Of a stretch of 8,335 bases of DNA, positions 1 through 6,086 are shown piece after piece (position 1 is the first letter of the stretch; each line of letters starts with the position of its first letter). The notes under the pieces were generated by a model that worked only from the letters and a program-made list of their open reading frames with translations, had not been told where the DNA came from and did no database searches. The DNA comes from Elstera litoralis (GTDB taxonomy: Bacteria; Pseudomonadota; Alphaproteobacteria; Elsterales; Elsteraceae), in the NCBI RefSeq assembly GCF_000963705.1, contig NZ_LAJY01000274.1, positions 1 through 8,335 on the forward strand. The letters run 5' to 3'. The position numbers and the translations under genes were made by a program.

Positions 1-12
1 TTTGCCCCTCCC

Positions 13-810
13 CTACCCCATCAAATGATACCCCCCATCAATGAACAAAGTCTCCCCGGTCATGATCCGGGCGGCATCGGTGGCGAGCAGGGCGGTGGCG
101 AGGCCGACGTCTTCGATCGTGGCGAGGCGGTGGCCGGGGGTGCGGTCTTGGGTTTCCTCGATCAGCGTATCAAACTCGGCAAGGCCCGAGGCGGCGCGGG
201 TGCGGATCGGGCCGGGGGAGAGGATATGGACGCGGATGTTTTTCGGCGCAAGCTCGGCGGCCAGATAGCGCCCGGCGCTTTCCAGCGCGGCTTTGACCGG
301 CCCCATCAGATTATAATGTTCCACGACCCTTTGCGCCCCGAGGTAACTCATGGCGAAGAGGGTGCCGCCGTCCGTCATCAGGGGTTCGGCGAGCTTTGCC
401 ATGCGAATGAAGGAATGGCAGGAGATATCCATTGCCTCGGCAAAGCCGGGGCTGGAGCTATCGGTGAGGCGGCCTTGCAGGTCATCCTTGGGGGCGAAGG
501 CGATGGAATGGATGAGGAAATCGAGCTTGCCCCAGCGCGCGGCGAGGGTCTCGAACACCGTCTCCAGCGCACCCGGCTCGGCGACGTTCAGCGGTAGAAC
601 GAGTTCGATTCCCATCCCCTCCGCCAGCGGGGCGACGTGGGGTTTTGCCTTCTCATTCAGATAGGTTATCGCCAACTCGGCCCCCAGGGCGTGGGTGGCT
701 TGGGCGCAGCCGTAGGCGATGGAGTGTTCGTTGGCGATGCCGACGATCAGGCCCTTCTTGCCATCAAGGCGCAGGCGCGCGGGGTCGAAAGGGTTCGGCG
801 TTATTGTCAT
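13..810 (-). CDS. fabI: Enoyl-[acyl-carrier-protein] reductase, FabI family
   Basis: This 265-residue cytosolic short-chain dehydrogenase is predicted to reduce the trans-2-enoyl-ACP double bond with NAD(P)H, the last step of each fatty-acid elongation cycle. Visible motifs are the FabI-type nucleotide loop GIANEHSIA (residues 24-32), HSIAFAP (101-107), and the active-site block SYLGA...YNLMGPVK. The latter gives Tyr156, Tyr166 and Lys173, matching E. coli FabI Tyr146, Tyr156 and Lys163 with the Tyr-X6-Lys spacing typical of FabI rather than the Tyr-X3-Lys of ordinary SDRs. The C-terminal TGETLFIDGGYHLMG matches the family end. Length is normal. The ATG at 808-810 follows a strong Shine-Dalgarno (GAGGGAG) seven bases upstream. 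Two positions are unusual: Ala104 replaces the Gly93 of E. coli, and PGHR (225-228) stands where E. coli has PIRR. It could be a paralogue rather than the main essential reductase. It is divergent from mnmG. Confidence 0.9.
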   Translation of the reverse strand: MTITPNPFDPARLRLDGKKGLIVGIANEHSIAYGCAQATHALGAELAITYLNEKAKPHVAPLAEGMGIELVLPLNVAEPGALETVFETLAARWGKLDFLIHSIAFAPKDDLQGRLTDSSSPGFAEAMDISCHSFIRMAKLAEPLMTDGGTLFAMSYLGAQRVVEHYNLMGPVKAALESAGRYLAAELAPKNIRVHILSPGPIRTRAASGLAEFDTLIEETQDRTPGHRLATIEDVGLATALLATDAARIMTGETLFIDGGYHLMG

Positions 811-817
811 GGCAGGG

Positions 818-824
818 CTCCCTC
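818..824 (-). promoter_or_regulatory. Ribosome binding site of fabI
   Basis: On the minus strand the sequence reads GAGGGAG, then seven bases, then the ATG at 808-810. This near-perfect Shine-Dalgarno fixes the FabI start and argues against any longer N-terminus. Confidence 0.7.
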
Positions 825-861
825 AGGGGTCCGTCTCTTGCCGGAACCCGTGGTTTTGCGT

Positions 862-865
862 AAGG
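862..865 (+). promoter_or_regulatory. Ribosome binding site of mnmG
   Basis: AAGG lies eight bases before the ATG at 874. It supports initiation there, with the adjacent ATG at 877 as the alternative, rather than at the far upstream in-frame ATG at 637, which would lie inside the opposite-strand fabI. Confidence 0.5.
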
Positions 866-873
866 TCCGCGCC

Positions 874-2750
874 ATGATGCAGAAATTTGATGTCATTGTC
901 GTGGGCGGTGGGCACGCCGGTACGGAAGCCGCCGCGTCGGCGGCCCGCATGGGCGCGCGCACCCTCTTGCTCACCCACCGGAAAGACACGGTGGGGGCGA
1001 TGTCGTGCAACCCCGCTATTGGCGGCCTGGGCAAAGGCCATCTGGTGCGCGAGATCGACGCGCTTGATGGGATCATGGCGCGCGCTATCGACCGGGGCGG
1101 GATTCAGTTCCGCATTCTCAACCAGTCGAAAGGCCCCGCCGTCCGTGGCCCCCGCGCCCAGGCCGACCGCAAGCTCTATGCGGCTGCCGTGCAAGACCTG
1201 CTCGCCGAAACGCCGAACCTCGTGATTCACGAAGGCGCGGCGGTCGATCTTCGCTTCACCGGCACCCCCGGCATTGACGAGCGCATCAGCGCTGTGGTGC
1301 TGGCCGATGGGACAGAGATCGCCACGGGCGCGGTGGTGCTCACCACAGGCACCTTCCTGAACGGGCTTATCCATATCGGCGAAACCCAGATTCCGGCGGG
1401 GCGCGTTGGCGAGCCGCCGGCGCTGGGCCTATCCGAAGCGCTGCTGTCGCGCGGCTTTGCTCTGGGCCGGCTCAAGACCGGCACGCCCGCGCGGCTGGAT
1501 GGGCGCACCATCGATTGGGCCGCCCTTGAGAGCCAGAAGGGCGACACGCCCCCGCCCCCCTTCTCGTACCTCACGGATCGGATTACCACGCCCCAGGTGG
1601 ACTGCGGCATCACCTATACGACCGAAGACACCCATCGCATTATCCGCGAAAACCTGCATCGCGCGCCGATGTATAGCGGCCAGATCGCCAGTACCGGCCC
1701 GCGCTACTGCCCGTCGATTGAGGATAAGGTGGTGCGCTTTGCCGACCGCACGGCGCATCAGATTTTCCTGGAGCCGGAAGGCTTGGACGATCCCACCGTT
1801 TACCCGAACGGCATTTCGACCTCGCTGCCGGAGGATGTGCAGCGGTTGGTGATCGCTTCGATTCCGGGGCTTGAGAAGACGGTCATTATCCGCCCCGGCT
1901 ATGCCATCGAATATGATTACGTCGATCCGCGCGAGTTGCGGGCGACGCTGGAAACCAAGCGCGTCACCGGCTTGTTCTTCGCGGGCCAGATCAATGGCAC
2001 GACGGGGTACGAGGAAGCCGCCGCGCAAGGCTTGATCGCCGGGCTCAATGCCGCCTTGCGCGCAGGCGGCGGGGAAGTCGATTTCACCCTGGACCGCAGT
2101 CAGGCCTATATCGGCGTGATGATCGATGATCTCACGACGCGCGGCACCGCTGAGCCCTACCGCATGTTCACCAGCCGGGCGGAGTATCGCCTGTCCCTGC
2201 GCGCCGATAATGCCGACCAGCGCCTGACCAATCTCGGCACCGCCATCGGCGTTGTGGGGTCGGCGCGGGCGCGCATTTATGGCGAAAAGGAAGCGGCCCT
2301 GCTCGCGGCACGCACGCTCGCCACCGGCCTGAAGATGACGCCGACCGAGCTGGCGAAACGCGGTATCGCCATCACTCAAGATGGCGTGGCGCGCACGGCG
2401 CTCGATCTGCTGCGCTTCCCCGATGTCACTATCGACCGGCTTACCGGCATTTGGCCGGAGCTTGCCAATCTGCGCGCCGATGTGGTCGAGCAACTCGTGA
2501 TCGACGCGGGCTATGCCGGGTATCTGGACCGGCAAGAGGCGGATATTCGGGCGTTCCGCAAGGATGAAGCCTGAGCCTGCCGCTGGATCTGGATTACACC
2601 AAGGTCGGCAGCCTGTCGGCGGAAGTACGGCAGAAGCTGATCGCGGCAAGGCCGGAAACCCTCGGGGCGGCGGCGCGCGTGCCGGGCGTCACCCCGGCGG
2701 CGGTGATCGCACTGCTGCGGCACGTGAAGCAAAAGTCGGTTGCCGCGTGA
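874..2750 (+). CDS. mnmG: tRNA uridine-5-carboxymethylaminomethyl modification enzyme MnmG, with a frameshift near its 3' end
   Basis: MnmG (GidA) is the FAD protein that, with the GTPase MnmE, installs the cmnm5/nm5 group on wobble U34 of certain tRNAs. The first frame runs 874-2574 (566 residues). It has the FAD loop VGGGHAGTEAA (residues 10-20), SCNPAIGGLGKGH with Cys45, RLKTGTPARLDGRTID, GPRYCPSIEDK with Cys279 (the E. coli Cys47 and Cys277 counterparts), and AGQINGTTGYEEAAAQG. It stops at TGA 2572-2574 just after FRKDEA. The missing family C-terminus continues in the -1 frame from 2571 to the TGA at 2748-2750: LSLPLDLDYTKVG, then LSAEVRQKL, then AARVPGVTPAAVIALL. Restoring one base (GCCTGAGC to GCCCTGAGC) gives about 625 residues, the usual length. 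The lost part belongs to the helical C-terminal domain that contacts MnmE. The true stop overlaps the rsmG start (GTGA), which supports the corrected frame. Identity is certain. Whether the indel is real is not. Confidence 0.93.
2570..2574 (+). other. mnmG: Frameshift site in mnmG (apparent loss of one C)
   Basis: The frame reads GAA GCC TGA here. Adding one C to the CC pair gives GAA GCC CTG AGC CTG, which joins the two halves of MnmG at a position where both sides match the family. No slippery heptamer is present, so programmed -1 frameshifting is unlikely. Confidence 0.85.
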
Positions 2751-3364
2751 CCCAAAGCCCGGCAATCCTCAGCGATGTTTCACGTGAAACACGCGCCCGA
2801 CTCGACACCTATGCCGAGCTGCTGTGCAAGTGGCAGCCGCGCATCAACCTAATCGCCCCGTCCACGGTAGCAGACCTGTGGGTTCGCCATTTTGAGGATT
2901 CGGCGCAACTGCTACCGCTGGTGCCGCTCGGCACCACCCGGATTGTCGATATGGGCAGCGGCGGCGGTTTCCCCGGTTTGGTGCTGGCGATCCTCACGGG
3001 GATCGAAACGCACCTGATCGAAAGCGACAGCCGCAAATGCACCTTTCTGCGCGAAGCCGCCCGCCTCACCGACGCGCCGGTGACGGTCCATACGAAGCGC
3101 CTGGAAGCCCTGCCCTCGCTGAACGCCGATCTCGTCACGGCCCGCGCGCTCGCGCCGCTCGCCGATTTGCTGACCTATGCTAATCACGTGGGGCGTCCCG
3201 TGGACGCAGGCGGTTGGCAGGGATTGTTCCTCAAGGGTGAATCCTGGCAGAATGAAGTGGACGCGGCCCAGCCGCGCTACCGTTTTACGCTGGCGACCAC
3301 GCCGAGCCGCACCCACCCGTCGGCCATGATCTTATCGATCAAGGATGTTCATCATGTCTCCTGA
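2747..3364 (+). CDS. rsmG: 16S rRNA (guanine-N7)-methyltransferase RsmG
   Basis: RsmG (GidB) is the SAM-dependent methyltransferase that makes m7G527 (E. coli numbering) in 16S rRNA of the small subunit. The 205-residue protein has the N-terminal helical part (LLCKWQPRINLIAPS, residues 25-39, and HFEDS, 48-52), the SAM-binding loop VDMGSGGGFPGL (67-78), the acidic strand end IESDSRKCTFLREAAR (91-106), and the VTARALAPL motif (130-138). The GTG start at 2747 is chosen because it overlaps the corrected mnmG stop as GTGA, gives the normal family length, and excludes a longer in-frame extension from 2513 that would translate mnmG out of frame. Residues 10-15 (DVSRET) are encoded by a perfect parS site. 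The 3' end overlaps parA by 11 bases. No damage is seen. Confidence 0.95.
   Translation: MTQSPAILSDVSRETRARLDTYAELLCKWQPRINLIAPSTVADLWVRHFEDSAQLLPLVPLGTTRIVDMGSGGGFPGLVLAILTGIETHLIESDSRKCTFLREAARLTDAPVTVHTKRLEALPSLNADLVTARALAPLADLLTYANHVGRPVDAGGWQGLFLKGESWQNEVDAAQPRYRFTLATTPSRTHPSAMILSIKDVHHVS
2776..2791. promoter_or_regulatory. parS: parS centromere-like site (ParB binding)
   Basis: TGTTTCACGTGAAACA is a perfect 16-bp palindrome identical to the conserved chromosomal parS consensus. ParB nucleates here, loads as a CTP-dependent clamp and spreads. It lies in frame within rsmG as codons 10-15 and sits about 0.6 kb before parA. A perfect 16-mer by chance in 8 kb is extremely unlikely. Confidence 0.95.
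3341..3344 (+). promoter_or_regulatory. Ribosome binding site of parA
   Basis: AAGG at 3341-3344, inside the end of rsmG, is nine bases before the ATG at 3354 but directly abuts the alternative in-frame ATG at 3345. The spacing favours 3354. Confidence 0.55.
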
Positions 3365-4172
3365 ATCCGCTTCGGCAACCTCCGCCGGTCCGTTAGGCCG
3401 GGTGATCGCGGTCGCCAATCAAAAGGGCGGCGTCGGCAAAACCACGACGGCGGTGAACCTCGCAACCGCGCTCGCCGCGTGTGACAAGCGCGTGCTGGTG
3501 TTGGATCTCGATCCCCAGGGCAATGCGTCGACCGGCTTCGGGATTGATCGGCGCTATCGGTCGGTCGGGGCCTATCAGGTGCTGACCGATGGCGCGTCGA
3601 TCACCGATGCCGCCGTGGGCACCGAAGTGCCGGGCCTGTCGCTCGTCACCTCCTCCGTCGATCTGGCCGGGGCCGAGTTCGAGTTGATCGATCAGGACGA
3701 GCGCGAGTATCGCTTGCGCGATGCGCTGGAAAAGCAGCCGCTGCCCTATGATTATATCCTCATCGACTGCCCGCCCTCGTTGGGCCTGCTAACGCTGAAC
3801 GCGCTGGTCGCCGCCGATGCCGTGTTGGTGCCGCTGCAATGCGAGTTTTATGCGCTCGAAGGCTTGGGCCATCTGCTGCGCACGGTGGAACGGGTGAAGA
3901 AGAGCTTCAATCCCGATCTCACCATTCAGGGTATTGTGCTGACCATGTACGATAAGCGCAATAACCTGTCGGACCTTGTCGCGTCCGACGTGCGCGAGCA
4001 TATGGGCAAGCTGGTCTATGAGGCGGTGATCCCGCGCAATGTGCGCGTGTCGGAAGCCCCCAGCCACGGCAAGCCGGTGCTGATCTATGATCTGAAATCC
4101 CCCGGCAGCCGCGCCTATCTGGATCTGGCGCGCGAAGTGTTGAAGCAAGAAACGGAATGGGTCGCGGCATGA
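3354..4172 (+). CDS. parA: Chromosome partitioning ATPase ParA (Soj-like)
   Basis: ParA is the deviant-Walker ATPase that binds nucleoid DNA as an ATP dimer and drives the ParB-parS complex apart during origin segregation. The 272-residue protein shows the deviant Walker A KGGVGKTT (residues 24-31, with both the signature Lys24 and Lys29), the A' motif VLVLDLDPQGN (47-57), and the Walker B strand YILIDCPPS (134-142). The stretch VLTMYDKRNNLSDLV, followed by NVRVSEAPSHGKPVLIYD, is typical of chromosomal ParA/Soj. There is no N-terminal HTH, so this is the short chromosomal type rather than the plasmid P1 type. The start overlaps the rsmG stop by 11 bases and the end overlaps the parB start as ATGA, implying translational coupling. 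A start at 3345 would add three residues. The gene looks intact. Confidence 0.95.
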   Translation: MSPESASATSAGPLGRVIAVANQKGGVGKTTTAVNLATALAACDKRVLVLDLDPQGNASTGFGIDRRYRSVGAYQVLTDGASITDAAVGTEVPGLSLVTSSVDLAGAEFELIDQDEREYRLRDALEKQPLPYDYILIDCPPSLGLLTLNALVAADAVLVPLQCEFYALEGLGHLLRTVERVKKSFNPDLTIQGIVLTMYDKRNNLSDLVASDVREHMGKLVYEAVIPRNVRVSEAPSHGKPVLIYDLKSPGSRAYLDLAREVLKQETEWVAA

Positions 4173-5079
4173 TCGACGATAAGGCAAAGAAGCCCCGGCG
4201 TTTGGGCAAGGGGCTCTCGGCGATTTTCGGCGACGATGAGCCGGATCAAGCTGCGGCGGAAACCACGGGCGGCACGCCGCCCCTCCCCCGCACGCTTCCC
4301 GTTTCCTACCTCACGCCGGGCCGCTATCAGCCGCGCCGGAGGTTCGAGGCGGAGGCGATGGAACAGCTCATCGCCTCGGTGCGGCAACAGGGGGTCGTCC
4401 AACCCCTAATCGTCCGCCCACTTGGCGATAATAAGTATGAGATCGTTGCGGGGGAGCGGCGCTGGCGCGCGGCCCAAGCCGTCCAGCTTCACGAAGTCCC
4501 GGTCGTCATCCGCGATATGACCGACCGGCAGGCGCTGGAAGTCTCGCTGCTGGAAAACATCCAGCGGCAAGACCTCACGCCGCTGGAAGAAGCCGAAGCT
4601 ACCGCCGCCTGATGGACGAGTTCGGCCATACCCAGGAAGTGCTCGCCAATCACTTGGGCAAAAGCCGCAGCCATATCGCCAATATGCTGCGCCTGCTGAA
4701 CCTGCCGGAAGCCGTGCGCGAGCTGGTGGAAAGCGGCGCGCTTTCAGCCGGCCACGCCCGCGCGCTCCTCACGCTGCCGAACCCGGAGGAAGCCGCCGAG
4801 CAGATCATCGCTAAGAAGCTGTCCGTTCGCGCCGTCGAGCAAATGGCCCAGCGCGCGAAAGACGGCCAGCCGATCTTCGCCCCGCCCGCGCCGAAAGTGC
4901 GTCGCCCGAAAGCGACCGTCGGCGGCGTGAAAGACCCGGATACGCTAGCGCTGGAAGCCGATCTCGCCAATAAGCTCGGCGTGCCGGTGGAGATTCTCAT
5001 GCAGGGCGAAAGCGGGCAGTTGGTGCTGCATTACGCCTCGCTGGAACAACTCGACGATCTGTTGCAGCGGATAAAGTAG
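4169..5079 (+). CDS. parB: Chromosome partitioning protein ParB, split by a frameshift
   Basis: ParB is the CTP-dependent DNA clamp that loads at parS and stimulates ParA ATPase. Frame one (4169-4612) has the N-terminal ParA-contacting segment RLGKGLSAIFG (residues 11-21), YQPRRRFE (53-60), the CTP-pocket GERRWRAA (95-102) and ENIQRQDLTPLEEAE (129-143). It then goes out of register and stops at TGA 4610-4612. The -1 frame supplies YRRLMDEFG, the helix-turn-helix VLANHLGKSRSHIANMLRLL, and the C-terminal dimerisation part ending LEQLDDLLQRIK at 5079. Restoring one base at about 4598 (GAAGCTAC to GAAGGCTAC) gives the family sequence EEAEGYRRLM and about 303 residues, a normal length. The ATG at 4169 overlaps the parA stop (ATGA). 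The in-frame ATG at 4157 is rejected because the family N-terminus begins close to the KKPRRLGKGL segment. Identity is certain. Whether the break is real is open. Confidence 0.93.
4597..4612 (+). other. parB: Frameshift site in parB (apparent loss of one G)
   Basis: The last family-matching codon in frame one is GAA at 4595-4597. The next matching codon in the downstream frame is TAC at 4600-4602, leaving only two bases (GC) where a Gly codon (GGC) is expected. The resulting TGA (4610-4612) overlaps an ATG (4612-4614), which is the internal Met of the LMDEFG motif. Confidence 0.85.
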
Positions 5080-5124
5080 GGGGCTCTGCCCCTCGCCCCG
5101 CTCAAGGGGTTTCGACCCCTTGAG
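5080..5124. terminator. Tandem hairpins between convergent parB and ferredoxin genes
   Basis: Directly after the parB stop there is a GC-rich hairpin (GGGGC, loop TCT, GCCCC; 5080-5092). It is followed by a perfect 10-bp stem with a TTCG tetraloop (arms 5101-5110 and 5115-5124). No T-tract follows on either strand, so this is not a textbook intrinsic terminator. It may stop transcription from both sides, protect mRNA 3' ends, or be a copy of a dispersed intergenic repeat. Paired GC hairpins of this look are common in alphaproteobacterial intergenic regions. Confidence 0.6.
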
Positions 5125-5135
5125 AATCCGCGCTT

Positions 5136-5429
5136 CTAGTCACCCTCGGGTGGGCTCAGCAGCCGCGCTATCGCGGCCTCCGGCTGGCGCGGATCATTAT
5201 CCAGAACCAATCGCCCAGTGGGGAGCAGACGCAGCGTCACCCCTCGGCTGCATCTTCCTTGGCACGGCGCGGGGAAGGCGGCAATCGGCGGATCGAGCGC
5301 GGCCAGCATCGGGGCTAGGGCCGCGAGCAGTTTTTCCGATCCGCGCGCGGCGCAGGACGGGCGGTCCCGTCCGAAGCGCCGGTTGACGCAGACGAGCAGC
5401 CTTAGCGGTGGCTGTTCTGCCGGTTCCAT
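5136..5429 (-). CDS. Small thioredoxin-like [2Fe-2S] ferredoxin domain protein
   Basis: This 97-residue protein has the four-cysteine arrangement of thioredoxin-fold [2Fe-2S] ferredoxins: Cys14 and Cys26 in CVNRRFGRDRPSC (C-X11-C), and Cys56 and Cys60 in CQGRC (C-X3-C). The sequence LLVCVNRRFG...SCAARGSEKLL is a recognisable family signature. It has no signal peptide or membrane segment, so it should be cytosolic, carrying one electron or a cluster. Its partner and pathway cannot be told from the sequence. The residue after CSRG is Val, where many relatives have Pro. The ATG at 5427-5429 lies 28 bases inside the upstream lipoprotein gene, and no other ATG precedes Cys14, so this start is forced unless a rarer codon is used. 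Translation is probably coupled to the upstream gene. It converges on parB. Confidence 0.8.
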   Translation of the reverse strand: MEPAEQPPLRLLVCVNRRFGRDRPSCAARGSEKLLAALAPMLAALDPPIAAFPAPCQGRCSRGVTLRLLPTGRLVLDNDPRQPEAAIARLLSPPEGD

Positions 5430-5947
5430 TCCAACTGGTCCGGCGTGAGGCGGAAGCCGATCAGCACTTCGTAAGCATCGCCGAATTCGCCCGCTTGCAG
5501 GGGGAGGCGCTGTTCGATTTCGTCGAACAGGCCCACGCGAATGCTGTTCACCGGATACTCGGCGCGCAAGGTAAAATCTTGCTGGGCGATGATCGCGCGG
5601 TTCTTATCGAGAATGCTGACGAAATAGGGCAGATCGGCCCAGCGCGGCCCATTGGCGGCGGCCCCGCGTTCGGAGGTGAGTTCGATGCGCAGATCAACCA
5701 TCACCGTGCGCAGCTTGTCTTCATAATAGCAGGAGCCGGAGAAGCCCGCGATTTGGGAGAAGGACTGCACGTCGGTAATATCACGCCCCGCCCCATCGCG
5801 GAAAATCGTCATACGGGCGGCATCGGCGAGAATGCCGACGCGCGGGCAAGGGGGCACGGTGGATGTGGTCGCCGGGCCGCTGCACGCAGCAAGCATAAGC
5901 CCCAGGCTAAGAGCCCCCAACCGAACCGCCGTCGAAACCGCACCCAT
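5402..5947 (-). CDS. Predicted lipoprotein of unknown function
   Basis: I recognise no characterised family. The 181-residue product starts with a short lipoprotein signal peptide: Arg9, then the hydrophobic stretch LGALSLGLMLAAC ending in a lipobox (LAAC) with Cys22 as the lipidated residue and Ser23 at +2. Ser at +2 is compatible with outer-membrane sorting under the E. coli rule. The mature part begins with a Ser/Thr/Pro linker, then CPRVGILADAARMTIFRDG with Cys34, and GSCYYE with Cys73. These two cysteines could form a disulfide in the periplasm. The rest (VMVDLRIELTSERG; YFVSILDKNRAII; EVLIGFRLTPDQLEWN) looks like alternating beta strands, suggesting a compact beta-rich periplasmic domain. 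The ATG at 5945-5947 has a purine-rich AAAAGGGG nine bases upstream on the minus strand. It is the first gene of a two-gene unit with the ferredoxin. Confidence 0.75.
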   Translation of the reverse strand: MGAVSTAVRLGALSLGLMLAACSGPATTSTVPPCPRVGILADAARMTIFRDGAGRDITDVQSFSQIAGFSGSCYYEDKLRTVMVDLRIELTSERGAAANGPRWADLPYFVSILDKNRAIIAQQDFTLRAEYPVNSIRVGLFDEIEQRLPLQAGEFGDAYEVLIGFRLTPDQLEWNRQNSHR

Positions 5948-6072
5948 GCTCGTAAACCCCTTTTCGAAACCAAGGCCCCTTACATAGCAGCCCCGGCGCT
6001 CGCTTCCTACTGCGGCGAGTGGGGGTTAGGCTTGTCCTGGCGAGGTAAAGCGATTTAGGGTGCAGCGGCTTT

Positions 6073-6077
6073 GAAGG
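6073..6077 (+). promoter_or_regulatory. Ribosome binding site of ispH
   Basis: GAAGG lies nine bases before the ATG at 6087 and supports that start. The 139-base gap between the divergent lipoprotein and ispH genes must hold promoters for both, but I see no strong -35/-10 pair. Confidence 0.55.
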
Positions 6078-6086
6078 ATAGGTGCG

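Noticed and set aside
25..597. 190-codon open frame on the plus strand opposite fabI
   Set aside because: It is the reverse-strand shadow of an intact, motif-complete FabI.
838..866. Possible sigma-70 promoter for mnmG (TTGCCG, 17 bases, TAAGGT)
   Set aside because: The -10 matches only half the consensus and would overlap the ribosome binding site, leaving almost no leader.
637..873. In-frame upstream extension of mnmG starting at ATG 637
   Set aside because: It would run through the 5' part of fabI on the other strand, the added residues do not resemble the MnmG N-terminus, and the family start (MQKFDVIVVGGGHAG) fits ATG 874 with its own ribosome binding site.
1367..1375. DnaA-box-like TTATCCATA, with similar matches at 5197-5205 (TTATCCAGA) and 8180-8188 (TTATCCAGG)
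   Set aside because: They are isolated, imperfect, inside coding sequence and far apart. No AT-rich unwinding region accompanies them, so there is no case for an origin in this window.
1429..2649. Long open frame of 406 codons on the minus strand
   Set aside because: It lies entirely antisense to mnmG. Its composition (rich in Arg, Ala, Gly) is that of a GC-rich shadow frame, with no recognisable motif.
2570..4612. Programmed -1 ribosomal frameshifting in mnmG and parB
   Set aside because: Neither site has an X XXY YYZ slippery heptamer. In parB the codons just before the stop (Ala-Thr-Ala-Ala) do not match the family, while the alternative frame already does, so the shift lies upstream of the stop at a missing base.
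6032..6059. Possible promoter for ispH (TTGTCC, 16 bases, TTTAGG)
   Set aside because: The -10 element is weak (3 of 6). A promoter is expected in this gap but this match is not enough to call it.
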